A stretch of DNA of 64,000 nt, from assembly GCA_035995885.1 (NCBI GenBank), contig DASYKC010000014.1:1-64000 (forward strand). The letters run 5' to 3'. Each line of letters starts with the position of its first letter. Positions within the stretch are counted from its first letter, which is position 1. The position numbers were made by a program, and so were the translations under genes. This document shows, one piece after another, positions 7,719-16,692 of this stretch. The notes under the pieces are model-generated. The model ran no database searches, had not been told where the DNA came from, and worked only from the letters and a program-made list of their open reading frames with translations. Source of the DNA: Schlegelella_A sp035995885. GTDB taxonomy: Bacteria; Pseudomonadota; Gammaproteobacteria; Burkholderiales; Burkholderiaceae_C.

Positions 7719-8222
7719 CTACTGCCGGATGACCGGCGCGTCGCCGACCGAGATGTTGGGGAAGTAGTCGGTGCTGACGACGCGCGCGCCCTGCACCTGG
7801 TGGCCGGCGCGGACGGCGTCCATCACCTGCACCAGCGCGTCGTACGGAACCTCGGTCTCGGCCAGGATCGAGGCGTCGTCGTGCTGCGGGAACTTGAGCT
7901 TGATCGCCTGGATCGCGGCCGAGAGCGTCTTGGTGTCGGGGCCGCTCGCCAGGTTCGGGATCGGCGGGTCGATGATCCGGCCGCCGTGCTTGTCGTTCAC
8001 CTCGACGTACTTGGCGCGGATGATCACCTCGAGCTTGAGCGGCTTGTCGGGATCGAGCTTCTGGACCTGCTCGTTCGACTGCGCCGGCAGGCTGAGGTCG
8101 ATCACCGACAAGTGCGTGAACACCGCCACCGACAGCAGGAACGGCACCAGCACCACGATCAGATTGATGAACGCGGTGATCTCGAGGTGGGCCTGCGTCT
8201 TCTTCAGGCGGCGGGCGGGCAT
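7719..8222 (-). CDS. ExbD/TolR-family protein lacking the channel aspartate (Asn instead)
   Basis: A 167-residue ExbD-like protein with one membrane helix (about 15-36, FINLIVVLVPFLLSVAVF). At the place where ExbD and TolR have the essential Asp, this protein has Asn20. The periplasmic domain runs from about 60, with EVIIRAKYVEVND and the C-terminal ETEVPYDALVQVMDAVRAG segment typical of the family. Two different ExbD proteins beside one TolQ protein is also the arrangement of the Myxococcus AglR/AglS pair. I infer that this copy is structural or non-conducting, while the neighbouring copy conducts protons. Confidence 0.88.
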   Translation of the reverse strand: MPARRLKKTQAHLEITAFINLIVVLVPFLLSVAVFTHLSVIDLSLPAQSNEQVQKLDPDKPLKLEVIIRAKYVEVNDKHGGRIIDPPIPNLASGPDTKTLSAAIQAIKLKFPQHDDASILAETEVPYDALVQVMDAVRAGHQVQGARVVSTDYFPNISVGDAPVIRQ

Positions 8223-8259
8223 GTCGCTTCTCCGGTCGGATTCGGGGGCCGGTGCAGGC

Positions 8260-8916
8260 TCAGCCCTTGCTCGCCGCGTGCTCCAGCTTCAGGCGCTGGA
8301 CCAGGTTCAGGAAGCTCATCTTCGCGGCCTCGAGGCCGTCGACGATCTCGCTCGTCTTGGCCTGCAGGAACGAATGGATCAGCAGGAACGGGATCGCGAC
8401 CATCAGCGCGAACGCGGTGTTGTTCATCGCGATCGAGATCGACGCCGAGAGCATCTCGGCCTTCTCGGCCGGGTTGACCTGCGCCACCGCCGTGAAGCCC
8501 TTGATCAGGCCGATGATGGTGCCGAGCAGGCCGACCAGCGTGATGACGTTGGCGAAGGTGGCGATGTAGTGCGTGCGCTTCTCGAGGCGCGGCACGATCT
8601 CCATCATTCCCTCTTCCATGGCGGCGTCGAAGTCCTCGCGCCGGCCCGGGCTCTGCATCCGCGTCAGGCCGTAGCTGACGATCTTGCCGACCGCCGCGTC
8701 GGACTGGTTGGCGACGCTCTGCACGTCGCGCAGCTGGCCCTTCTGCAGCAGCGGCAGGACCTGCGCCCAGACCTTGCGGTTCTGGTTGCGCGCCTTGCTG
8801 AGGAAGATGAAGCGCTCGATCGCGATCGTCACGCCGAGCGCCATGATGAGCGCGCTCGGGTAGATGAAGAGGCCGCAGTCCTGGAAGAACTTGATGACGG
8901 TTGAGAGGGGATCCAT
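8260..8916 (-). CDS. MotA/TolQ/ExbB proton-channel family protein
   Basis: A 218-residue inner-membrane protein with three helices (about 14-35, 118-142 and 162-185). The family signature VGLLGTIIGLIKGF is present, as is MNNTAFALMVAIPFLLIHS in the last helix with the conserved threonine. The cytoplasmic loop between helices one and two contains GRREDFDAAMEEGMMEIVPR. This is the ring-forming subunit of a Tol/Exb/Agl-type motor. The C-terminal helix NLVQRLKLEH is short. It lies between a small secreted protein and the two ExbD genes. The ATG at 8916 leaves the normal short N-terminus. Confidence 0.92.
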   Translation of the reverse strand: MDPLSTVIKFFQDCGLFIYPSALIMALGVTIAIERFIFLSKARNQNRKVWAQVLPLLQKGQLRDVQSVANQSDAAVGKIVSYGLTRMQSPGRREDFDAAMEEGMMEIVPRLEKRTHYIATFANVITLVGLLGTIIGLIKGFTAVAQVNPAEKAEMLSASISIAMNNTAFALMVAIPFLLIHSFLQAKTSEIVDGLEAAKMSFLNLVQRLKLEHAASKG

Positions 8917-8962
8917 GGCTGACTCCGATGAAGTTCGAGATGCGTTTGAAGGCGAAGACCGA

Positions 8963-9343
8963 TTACTTGGTGGGCGCTGCCGGCGCGGCGGGTGCGGCGC
9001 CGGCCGGCACCTGGGCGACGGCCTGCGCGTCGTAGCGGATCTGGCGCCGGAAGACTTCGCGGTCGACCGGCGCGAGCGCCTCGTCGAGGACGCTGACGAG
9101 CGGCCGGCCGGTGAGGTCGCCGGCGCCGGGCTTTTTCCACGGCACGATGTAGGTGACCTTGGGCAGCTCGCGGTTGCCGATGATCTGGCTGCGGTCGAGG
9201 TCGGCCTGGTCGGGCTTGGCGATGACGGCCGGCTCGATGACCTCCTTCGCCGGCGCCTTCTTCGTCTGCGCCGACGCCGGCAGGGTCGCCCATGCGGCGG
9301 CGCCGGCGACGAGGCCGGTCACGACGATGCGGATGAGATTCAT
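8963..9343 (-). CDS. Small secreted protein of the Agl/Glt-like cluster, unknown function
   Basis: A 126-residue protein with a signal peptide (MNLIRIVVTGLVAGAAAWAT, cleavage near ASAQT). The mature part contains RSQIIGNRELPKVTYIVPWK, a segment with balanced composition that looks conserved. It ends in an Ala/Pro-rich tail. The ATG at 9343 overlaps the stop of the upstream TPR lipoprotein (ATGA), which argues for translational coupling. I do not recognise a family; within this cluster it may be a periplasmic accessory of the stator or of the TPR proteins. Confidence 0.7.
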   Translation of the reverse strand: MNLIRIVVTGLVAGAAAWATLPASAQTKKAPAKEVIEPAVIAKPDQADLDRSQIIGNRELPKVTYIVPWKKPGAGDLTGRPLVSVLDEALAPVDREVFRRQIRYDAQAVAQVPAGAAPAAPAAPTK

Positions 9344-10041
9344 GGCTTCTCCTGACGACTGACCGTGATCGGCCCGGGCTTGCGGTTCTTGAGATCGGCG
9401 ACCCATTTGGTTACCGTCGCGTCGCCGTTGGGCATGAGAGCAAGATAGCGGCCATACAGCTCGAGCGCGCGCGCCGTGTCACCCAGATACAAGTCATACA
9501 AGATGCCGAGGTTGAGCGCGGCGGCCGCATAGCCCGGATCGAGGCCGAGCGCGCGCTGGTAGGCGTCGCGCGACTTGGCGAACTGGCCCTGCTGGCGATA
9601 GGCGATGCCGAGCTGGTTCAGGTAGATCGGCTGGCGCGGGCTGAGCTTCGTCGCCTGCTCGAGCTCGACGACCGACTCGTTGACCTTGCCCGACTGCCGA
9701 TAAATGACACCGAGGTTGGCGCGCGGGCCGCCGAGCTCGGGGTTGGCCTGCGCCAGCGCCTTGTAGGCGCGCTCGGCTTCGTCGACGCGGCCGCTGCGCA
9801 GCGCCCGGCTGGCGTCGTCGAAGGCACGCTGCGTCGCCGGATTGACGGGCGAGTCGTAGACCGGCGGCGCGGGCCGGACCGGCGCCGCGGGCGCCGCCGT
9901 CGCCGCGGCACCTGCCGGTCGAGTGCCCGGCGTCACGGCATCGCGGACGGCATCGATGCTGCTGCCGACGGTCGAGCAGCCGGCCGCGCCGAGCAGGAGC
10001 GCCAGCGCGGCGAGCCGCGAGGAGACGCTAGCGGATCGCAT
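9340..10041 (-). CDS. TPR-repeat lipoprotein
   Basis: A 233-residue lipoprotein: lipobox LLLGAAGC with Cys22, an Ala/Pro-rich linker (about 40-65), then about four tetratricopeptide repeats. Two of them read RSGRVDEAERAYKALAQANP and GKVNESVVELEQATKLSP. TPRs are protein-binding helical pairs; here they face the periplasm from a lipid anchor, probably in the outer membrane. The ATG at 10041 was preferred because it starts the signal peptide and overlaps the upstream gene by 14 bases. The Myxococcus Glt machine has a TPR lipoprotein (GltE) with a comparable build; equivalence is inferred, not shown. Confidence 0.82.
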   Translation of the reverse strand: MRSASVSSRLAALALLLGAAGCSTVGSSIDAVRDAVTPGTRPAGAAATAAPAAPVRPAPPVYDSPVNPATQRAFDDASRALRSGRVDEAERAYKALAQANPELGGPRANLGVIYRQSGKVNESVVELEQATKLSPRQPIYLNQLGIAYRQQGQFAKSRDAYQRALGLDPGYAAAALNLGILYDLYLGDTARALELYGRYLALMPNGDATVTKWVADLKNRKPGPITVSRQEKP

Positions 10042-12913
10042 CGACGACTCCTTCGCTGACCTCGACCTTGCCGTAGCGCACCGGGCGGAGCTCGCGCAGG
10101 GCGTCGAAGCTGCTCTTGACCCACTTGTCGTAGACGCCGCTCGCGGCGCGATGGGCATTGACCTCGTGCAGCTCGGTCGCCTTCTCCTCGAACGGGAAGG
10201 CCTGCTCCTCGAGCAGGACGTTGTACTGCTCGAGCTCGGCCTTGGAGAGCTTCTTCGGCCGCTCCGACGCCATCAGCGCCTTGCCGAAGTCGCGGTAGAC
10301 GGAGGCGATGCGGAACGTCGCCGCGGTCGTGACGTCGGCGACGCCGTATTCGGCGGCGACCGAGTAGGCCTTCAGCGCCTGCTCCATCTTCTCCTTCTTC
10401 AGCTTCAGCTGGCGCTGCAGCGGCTCGACCAGCTGGACGCTGCGATAGGAGTCGGCGACCGGCTCGGCCATCGCCAGCGCCGCGGTCGCGCCGAGGTAGC
10501 GCGTGCGGTCGGTGCGCGCGCCGACGCCGGCCTGGTCGGCGGCGAAGATCTCGCGCATCAGCGCGGTCTCGCGCGTCGGGTTGCCGCCGTCGCGGGCGAT
10601 CTGGGCCAGGCGCCAGCGGACCTCGACCGCCGACTCGAGCGAAGGCGGGTTCAGGGCGAGGAAGCGCTCATAGGCGCGCGCCGCCTGCGGCTTGGCGTTG
10701 GCCTTGTCGTAGAGCTCGGCGGCTTGCCAGAGCGTGTCGCGGGCGACTTTCGCGTCCTTCTCGCGCGTCGCCAGCCGCTCGTACTCGGCCGCGGCGTTCG
10801 ACCACTGGCCCTTCTCGAGATAGGCGACGGCGAGCTTCTTGTTCACCTCGGGCTGGAGGGCGTGGTTCGGGAAGCGCTGGCGGAAGTCCTCGAGGGTCTT
10901 GATGGCGCCGTCCCAGTCCTTGATCGCGAGCAGCGCCGCGGCCGAGTCGTACTGGGCGTTGGCGCGAACCGCCGAGCCCGGCGCGACCGTGCCGACGCGC
11001 GCGAAGCTCGCCGCCGCTTCCTGCTGCTTGCCGCTGGCGCGCGCGACTTCGGCCTGCTTGTAGATCGCCGCCGCCTGGCGCTCGACGAGGTCGGCGCGGC
11101 CCGGGTCCTTCTCGGGCGTCAGCTTCAGCGCTTCGGCGAAGGCCTTCTCGGCGCCGGCGAACGCGTTCTTGTCGAACGACGCGTAGGCGATCACCGTCCA
11201 GGCGACGCGGCGCTGCGCGTCGCTCGGCGGCGGCTTCATGTCGACGGCGCGCTGCGCGAGGAGGATCGCGGGGTCGAATTCCTTCAACGCATACAGCTTC
11301 TCGGCCGCGTCGGTCAGGATCGAGCCGTTGCGGGCGTCGTTCGGGAACGCCTGGGCGAAGCGAAGGGCGCTGTCGATGGTCTTCTTCTGCAGCGCCGGCT
11401 GCTCGGCGGCCGGCGCCTTCTTCAGCAGCGCTGCGTAGCCGACCAGCGCGCCGTAGCCGGCGTCGGCGGCCTTCTCGTACTTCGGATAGGTGTAGGCGAC
11501 CTTCTCGTATTCGGTGCTCGCCTCGGCGAACCGGTTGTCCTCGAACAGCAGCTGGGCGAGCAGGAAATTGCTCTCCGCCACCGCCGGGTCGCTCGGGAAC
11601 GAGGTCAGGTATTCGCGGTACCAGCGCACCGCCTCCTGCGAATCGGCGCTCGACTTGGTCTTCTGCGCGGTCGCGTGGTAGTGGCGCGCGAGCTCGGCGA
11701 GGCGCGTCTTCACGAGCGGCTGCGCCTTGTCCCAGCCATCGGGGTTGACGCGGCGGAAGTCGCTCGTCCGGCCGTAGCGCGCGATGTATTCCTTGCGCGC
11801 CTCGATCGCCTGGTTGATGAAGCCGCTCTTCTCGTAGATCTCGATCACGCGCGCCTGCATCACCGGCGCCGCCGCATGGAGCGGGTTCTTGCGCGCGAAC
11901 ACGTTGAAGGTGTCGGCCGCGTCCTTGCTGCGCTCCTGCTTGATGTAGAGCTCGCCGAGCTGCTCGTAGACGCGGAACTCGTAGGTCTTTCGCGCCGGCG
12001 TCGTCATGAACGCCGGGATCGACTCGGCGCCCTGCAGGTTCGCCAAGCTGATGCTGGCGACGCGGAAGGTGTCCTCGATGAGCTCGCGGTCGGCGCGGCT
12101 CAGGCCGGCGATGGCGTCGAGCCCGGTCTCGCCCTCCTTGCCGGCGACCTTCAGGTCGAGCACGCCGAGGAACGACTTCAGCCCGTCTTCGAGCCGGCCC
12201 TGCTTGTACTGCGACCAGCCGAGCATGTAGAGCGAGCGGTCCTGGTACGGGCTGGCGTCGGGCGAGGCGAGCACGACCGCGAACGCCTTCTCGGCGCCGG
12301 CGTAGTCCTTGCCCGTGAACAGCAGCTCGCCGCGCCTGAAATTCGCTTCTGCGGCGAAGCGCGTCGCCGGGTAGTCCTTGACCATCCGGTCGAGCGTCTT
12401 CTGCGCCGCTTCGAGGTCGCCGCTCTGCTCGTAGGCGCGCGCCATCTGGTAGAGGACGCGGTCGTTGTTGGGGTCGGCCGGAAAGTTCTTCAGGTAGTCC
12501 TGGTAACGCGCGACGGCCGCCTTGTAGTCGGGCGCCGCCCCTGCGACCGGTGTCCCGCCATGGGCGAAGCCTTCCGTGCGGTTGAGACTCTGGGTGTCGG
12601 CGCTGTCCATCTCGAGGTCGCCGATGCGGCGCATCGCTTCCGAGCGCTGCGGTGCCTGCGGCGCGATGTCGAGGAACTTGCGATAGGCCTCGATCGCCTT
12701 GGTCTCGTTGACGGCGACGACGTCTTCCTTGTCGACGGTGACCTTGCGGCTGGCGAGCGTCCTCAGCGTCGGCTCGTTGTCGGGCGTGCCGCCGCCGCGG
12801 AACATGCCGCACGCCGAGAGCGCGCACGCCGCCGCGACCGCGAGCGCGGCCGGCCGCAGCGCAAGCCGCTCAGGGCTTGGCCGAGGCAGCCTTGTCGGCA
12901 TCCTGTTTGCCAT
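10028..12913 (-). CDS. Large TPR-repeat lipoprotein (961 residues)
   Basis: A long secreted protein built almost entirely of tetratricopeptide repeats. Examples are AAVARYQDYLKNFPADPNND, GKDYAGAEKAFAVVLASPDA and DGAIKTLEDFRQRFPNHAL, with more of this kind from about residue 75 to 880. A probable lipobox ALSAC (Cys35) follows an Arg/Pro-rich head, so it should be a lipoprotein; a start at the second ATG (12901) would shorten the head. The repeat spacing resembles YfgC/BamD-like and Glt-type TPR proteins. It overlaps the upstream TPR gene by 44 bases and the next gene by 14. I infer a scaffold role spanning the periplasm. Confidence 0.85.
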   Translation of the reverse strand: MANRMPTRLPRPSPERLALRPAALAVAAACALSACGMFRGGGTPDNEPTLRTLASRKVTVDKEDVVAVNETKAIEAYRKFLDIAPQAPQRSEAMRRIGDLEMDSADTQSLNRTEGFAHGGTPVAGAAPDYKAAVARYQDYLKNFPADPNNDRVLYQMARAYEQSGDLEAAQKTLDRMVKDYPATRFAAEANFRRGELLFTGKDYAGAEKAFAVVLASPDASPYQDRSLYMLGWSQYKQGRLEDGLKSFLGVLDLKVAGKEGETGLDAIAGLSRADRELIEDTFRVASISLANLQGAESIPAFMTTPARKTYEFRVYEQLGELYIKQERSKDAADTFNVFARKNPLHAAAPVMQARVIEIYEKSGFINQAIEARKEYIARYGRTSDFRRVNPDGWDKAQPLVKTRLAELARHYHATAQKTKSSADSQEAVRWYREYLTSFPSDPAVAESNFLLAQLLFEDNRFAEASTEYEKVAYTYPKYEKAADAGYGALVGYAALLKKAPAAEQPALQKKTIDSALRFAQAFPNDARNGSILTDAAEKLYALKEFDPAILLAQRAVDMKPPPSDAQRRVAWTVIAYASFDKNAFAGAEKAFAEALKLTPEKDPGRADLVERQAAAIYKQAEVARASGKQQEAAASFARVGTVAPGSAVRANAQYDSAAALLAIKDWDGAIKTLEDFRQRFPNHALQPEVNKKLAVAYLEKGQWSNAAAEYERLATREKDAKVARDTLWQAAELYDKANAKPQAARAYERFLALNPPSLESAVEVRWRLAQIARDGGNPTRETALMREIFAADQAGVGARTDRTRYLGATAALAMAEPVADSYRSVQLVEPLQRQLKLKKEKMEQALKAYSVAAEYGVADVTTAATFRIASVYRDFGKALMASERPKKLSKAELEQYNVLLEEQAFPFEEKATELHEVNAHRAASGVYDKWVKSSFDALRELRPVRYGKVEVSEGVVDAIR

Positions 12914-14798
12914 AAGCGCGGTCGTAGAGTTGGGCGAGCGCGAAGCGCGCCTGCATCGTGTAGGCGGCGATGCGCTGCTGCTGGCCGGTGAGCTCGGCGA
13001 CGGCGATGTCCTGCGCCTCCTCGCGCTGCTCGCGGCTGAGGCCGGCGACGCGCGGGATCATCACCTGCAGCACCGGCCCCATCGCGGCGATGCGACGGGC
13101 GAAGCGGTCGAAGCGGAGCGGCTCCTCGCGCTGCGCGGTCGAGAGCGCATCGGCGTGGCGCTTGGCCTTGGCGAGCTGGCCCTCGATGCGCTCGAGCTCG
13201 ACCTTGGCATCCCAGAGGCGGCCGACCGAGTCCTGCGAGATCTGCCAGGCGAGGACGCCGGCGACCAGGCGAACCCGGTCGCGCTGCTTGAACGCTTCCT
13301 CGTCGGCGTTGGGCGCGTCGACGATGCGGCGCATTTCCTTCATGCGCTCGAGCAGGTCCTGCTGCTTGGCGTCGGCGAAGGCGACGCCGTCGCCGGCGGC
13401 TTCGCCGGCAGCGACCTCGGCGTCGATCGCCTCGCGACGCTTGACGAGCGCCTCGATGTCGATCTGCTGCTGCCGTTCGCGAATGACGGGCAGGCGATCG
13501 GCGAAGGCCTTGCGCCGGGTCGCGAGCATGTCGTCGAAGACGGCCAGCTTGTCGCGCCAGTCCTCGAGGTTGCGGGCGAGGAAGCGCAGGTCGCGGTAGT
13601 TCTTGAGCGCTTCCTGGAACTCGTGCTGGGCCAGCACCTGGGCGAGATGGCGTGCGCGCGGCATGTCGGGCAGGTCGCGGATCTTCCAGAACCAGCCCAT
13701 CTCCTCGCCCGGGTTCTGCTCGACCAGGCTGTCGACCATCTTGCCGGCGCGGACCGCCTTGATCGAGTCGTTGAGGTCGGCGCTCTCGCGCTCGTAGGCG
13801 GCGATCGCGCTCTCGTAGCGCTGCAGCGACTGGCCGTAGGCGCCGAGCTCGGCGTAGGCGTAGGGAATCGCGATCTGCGCCTCGAGCACCGCCGTCTCGC
13901 CGAAGTCGCGCTGGGCGAGCTCCTGCCACGGCACGAGCGCGAGCTGCGGGTCCTTGAGCGCATCGGCGGCCCAGCCGTAGCCGAGCAGCGCCTTGCTCGA
14001 CTGCAGGCTCTGCAGGCGAACGCGCTCGAGATAGGTCCGCGCTTCCTTCGGCCGGCTCTCGGAAAGCGCCGAGAAGCCGAGGGCGACGTTGGCGCGGTCG
14101 CGCAGGCTCCGGTACTCCTCGGTCGGCGCCGACTCCTTGCCGAGATCGTCGAGCAACTGCGTGCCGCGCTTCGATTCGCCCGATCTCAGCAGCGCGATGC
14201 CGAGGTTGTAGCGAACGTAGCGCGAGCCGGTTCCCTTCAGCGGCAGGCCGTTGAGCGCGCCGGCGGCGCCGGCGTAGTCGGAGCGAAGCATCAGCAGCTG
14301 CGCGAGCAGCAGGCCGCGCTCTTCCTCGAGCTGCGCCGGCAGCTTTCTCTCGACCTTGGCGAGCGCCTCCTCGGCCTCGCTCAGGTAGCCGCGCTGGTAG
14401 CGGATCTTGGCGAGGTAGAACCAGGCGCGGTCGCGCACGGCCGGCGAGGCGCCGCGGGCGATCATGGTGGCGAAGATCTCGCCCGCTTCCTTCGTCTGGC
14501 CGTAGGACGCGAGCATGCCGCCGCGCAGGATCTCGGCCTCGTCGTCGTGGTGGACGAGGCGCTCGAGCCGTTGCGACGCCATCATCGTCGTGATCGACGT
14601 GAAGTAGCGGTCCTGGAAGAAGTAATAGAGGGCGTCGCCGTAGTGCGGCGCCTTGATCTCGTGCGTCGGCTCAGGCGGCGCGCTCGAGCCGAACGGCCAG
14701 GCCGCGAGCGCAGCCGCCGGCGGCAGCGCCAACGCCGCCGCCGCAGCGGCTGCACAGCCGATGCGAAACGCGAGGCGAAGAGAGAAACCAGCAAGCAT
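12870..14798 (-). CDS. TPR/coiled-coil periplasmic protein (642 residues)
   Basis: A secreted protein with a signal peptide (about 1-33, CAAAAAAALALPPAAALA). Residues 50-330 hold degenerate TPR-like helical pairs, including DRAWFYLAKIRYQRGYLSEA and SRYVRYNLGIALLRSGESK. Residues about 400-600 are long charged helices, likely coiled coil (RQQQIDIEALVKRREAIDA, QREEPLRFDRFARR). No enzymatic motif is seen. It is six bases downstream of the Ala-rich gene and overlaps the 961-residue TPR gene, so the three TPR proteins are made together. The long coiled coil could reach across the periplasm or peptidoglycan. Confidence 0.8.
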   Translation of the reverse strand: MLAGFSLRLAFRIGCAAAAAAALALPPAAALAAWPFGSSAPPEPTHEIKAPHYGDALYYFFQDRYFTSITTMMASQRLERLVHHDDEAEILRGGMLASYGQTKEAGEIFATMIARGASPAVRDRAWFYLAKIRYQRGYLSEAEEALAKVERKLPAQLEEERGLLLAQLLMLRSDYAGAAGALNGLPLKGTGSRYVRYNLGIALLRSGESKRGTQLLDDLGKESAPTEEYRSLRDRANVALGFSALSESRPKEARTYLERVRLQSLQSSKALLGYGWAADALKDPQLALVPWQELAQRDFGETAVLEAQIAIPYAYAELGAYGQSLQRYESAIAAYERESADLNDSIKAVRAGKMVDSLVEQNPGEEMGWFWKIRDLPDMPRARHLAQVLAQHEFQEALKNYRDLRFLARNLEDWRDKLAVFDDMLATRRKAFADRLPVIRERQQQIDIEALVKRREAIDAEVAAGEAAGDGVAFADAKQQDLLERMKEMRRIVDAPNADEEAFKQRDRVRLVAGVLAWQISQDSVGRLWDAKVELERIEGQLAKAKRHADALSTAQREEPLRFDRFARRIAAMGPVLQVMIPRVAGLSREQREEAQDIAVAELTGQQQRIAAYTMQARFALAQLYDRAYGKQDADKAASAKP

Positions 14799-14804
14799 GG
14801 GGAA

Positions 14805-15566
14805 TCACTGCCAGAGCTTGACGTCGAATTCGGGCTGAAGCTTGCCGGCCGAGTCCTGGATGCGAAGCTCGATGTACTTGGCTTCGCCCGTCTTCTCGAA
14901 CTTGACGTTGGCGCCGCGCCGGTAGTCGCGCTCGTGCGGCCCCTTGCCGGTGAAGAAGGCGATCAGCTCGTGCTGGCCGTTCTTGAGGTTGCCGAGGTAG
15001 ACGCGCTGGACGCCGCCGCGATGCAGCGCCTCGACCTCGAGCGCCGTGTACAGGTAGTTGGCGATGACCTTGTCGTCGAGCTTCACCTGGACCGAGTCGA
15101 GCTGGAACATCTTGCCGACGTCCATCGAGACGAAGAGCGCGACCTGCGTGTTGGCCGGAAAGAGCAGCTCCTCCTCGAGGACGAGCAGGTCGCGGTTGAG
15201 CTTGATGACGTCGCTCTTGACGTCCTGGATGCGGCCGTCGAGCGTTCCCGCGACCGGCGCGCTCGCCGGCGCGCCCGGCGTCAGCGCCGCGCTCACCATC
15301 GCCGGCACGCTCGCTGCGGCCGCTGGGCCGGCGACGCCGGACGCGGCGGCGGCAGGCGCCGCGGACGACGCGGCCGCGGCGGGCGCGGTCGTCGTCGTCG
15401 CCGGCGCGGCCGCAGGCATCGCGATCGGCGCGATCGTCACCGCCGGTACCGCCGGTGCGCTCGCCGCACGCCCGGATGCGGCAGCGGGAGCGTCGGCGCC
15501 CCAGGCGATCGGCAAGGCCGCGGCCAGGACGGCGACGGCGATCAGTTTGCAGCTTCGTTTGAGCAT
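14805..15566 (-). CDS. Secreted Ala-rich protein with a C-terminal beta domain, unknown function
   Basis: A 253-residue protein: signal peptide (MLKRSCKLIAVAVLAAALPI), a very Ala/Pro/Thr-rich spacer (about 25-110), a short helical segment (GRIQDVKSDVIKLNRDLLVL), and a probable beta-sandwich (about 135-253) with VALFVSMDVGKMFQLDSVQV and YLGNLKNGQHELIAFFTGKG. Automated pipelines often misname such Ala-rich proteins as acyltransferase E2 subunits; no lipoyl or catalytic motif is present. The C-terminal domain resembles carbohydrate- or peptide-binding sandwiches only in general pattern. It lies between DUF3570 and the TPR genes, so it is probably part of the same envelope assembly. Confidence 0.72.
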   Translation of the reverse strand: MLKRSCKLIAVAVLAAALPIAWGADAPAAASGRAASAPAVPAVTIAPIAMPAAAPATTTTAPAAAASSAAPAAAASGVAGPAAAASVPAMVSAALTPGAPASAPVAGTLDGRIQDVKSDVIKLNRDLLVLEEELLFPANTQVALFVSMDVGKMFQLDSVQVKLDDKVIANYLYTALEVEALHRGGVQRVYLGNLKNGQHELIAFFTGKGPHERDYRRGANVKFEKTGEAKYIELRIQDSAGKLQPEFDVKLWQ

Positions 15567-15573
15567 GGCTGTC

Positions 15574-16692
15574 TCAGTAGGTGGCCGACAGATACACCTG
15601 GATCACGTTCGAGGCGTAGCCGTAGAGGCTGCCGTCGCGCAGGTCGGTGAAGTCCTTGAACTTGAAGCGGGTGTATTCGTACGAGCCGTTCAGCTTGAGG
15701 TCGTAGCGGCCCGGCACCTTGCGCAGGTTGTAGGAGAGCTTGGCGCCGACGCCCATGTCGTTGAACGTGCTCAGCTGGCGGTTGCGCGAGACGTACTGCG
15801 TCTCGCTGTTCGCGTTGTCGCTGTAGAAGAGCGCGTGCGTCTGGGTGTAGTAGCGAAAGAACGTGTCGGCGAGCCAGTTCTGGCCGAAGTAGCGGCTGTA
15901 GCCGATCTCGGCCGTGTGCGCCTTGATGTCCCAGGTGTCGCGGAAGTAGCGGTACTCGACGTGCATCGCGTCGCGCGAACCGAGGTCGCCGACGAGGCGG
16001 AGCTTGATCGCCCGCCCCGAGCGCGTGCGCGGGTTGCGCTCGGGCACGGTCGCGCCGAAGACGCGTGCGACCCGGTACGGGCTGCCGAGGAAGCCTTCGT
16101 CGGAGAGCGCCTCGAAGTTCGCGCTCATGAGCCAGCGCGTCGTCAGGATCTGGGTCGCGCCGACGCGGTACTGCCAGTGCCGCGCGGTGTCCGAAAACTC
16201 GGGCGAGTAGCGCTTGAGCACCGTGTCGCCGGCACGAGTGAAGCCGAGCGCGACCGTCGTCATGCCGCCGAAGACCTCCTGCGTCACGTCGATGCTGCCG
16301 GTGTTGGCGGTGTAGTCGGGCTCGTGGCTGGTCATCGCCCCGACCGTGATCTGTGCGTCGCGGTACACGTAGTCGGCGCTGAGGCCGAACTCGTGCCGCG
16401 TCTCGCGGTACGGGCTCGCCGTCGTGACGACGTCGATCGATGCATTGCTGACGGCATCGAGGTAGTACGTCCCGGTCAGCGACACCTTGTCGAAGATGCT
16501 TTTTCGGATCAGGAACGCCGGCCCGCTCGCCGTCACGCCGCCGCCGGTGTAGACGTGGACCAGCGCCTCGGCCTTGTCCTCGGGCAGGTCGACGGCACGG
16601 GCGACCGGAACGGCGAGCAGCCCGCCCAGCAGGCCGCCGAGCAGCGTCAGCAGACGTCGCCAGAGGCCGATCGCCGCCTTAGTTGCAGCCAC
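15574..16692 (-). CDS. DUF3570 outer-membrane beta-barrel protein
   Basis: A 372-residue protein that fits the DUF3570 family. The GTG start at 16692 is preferred to longer options because AGGGAGG lies 6 bases upstream and a signal peptide follows (LLTLLGGLLGGLLAVPVARA). The mature protein alternates aromatic and polar residues in amphipathic strands. Examples are KVSLTGTYYLDAVSNAS, ETRHEFGLSADYVYRDAQI and LSYNLRKVPGRYDLKLNGSY. It ends in QVYLSATY, a typical outer-membrane C-terminus. The start lies inside the end of the DUF4266 gene. DUF3570, DUF4266, a TlpA thioredoxin and ApbE are, as I recall, often found together; the shared function is not established. Confidence 0.88.
   Translation of the reverse strand: MAATKAAIGLWRRLLTLLGGLLGGLLAVPVARAVDLPEDKAEALVHVYTGGGVTASGPAFLIRKSIFDKVSLTGTYYLDAVSNASIDVVTTASPYRETRHEFGLSADYVYRDAQITVGAMTSHEPDYTANTGSIDVTQEVFGGMTTVALGFTRAGDTVLKRYSPEFSDTARHWQYRVGATQILTTRWLMSANFEALSDEGFLGSPYRVARVFGATVPERNPRTRSGRAIKLRLVGDLGSRDAMHVEYRYFRDTWDIKAHTAEIGYSRYFGQNWLADTFFRYYTQTHALFYSDNANSETQYVSRNRQLSTFNDMGVGAKLSYNLRKVPGRYDLKLNGSYEYTRFKFKDFTDLRDGSLYGYASNVIQVYLSATY

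Noticed and set aside
5988..9343. An ordinary TonB-ExbB-ExbD iron-uptake system
   Set aside because: No TonB-dependent receptor or siderophore gene is present; the C-terminal domain is of AgmX/PglI type, there are two ExbD genes, and the neighbours are TPR and barrel proteins.
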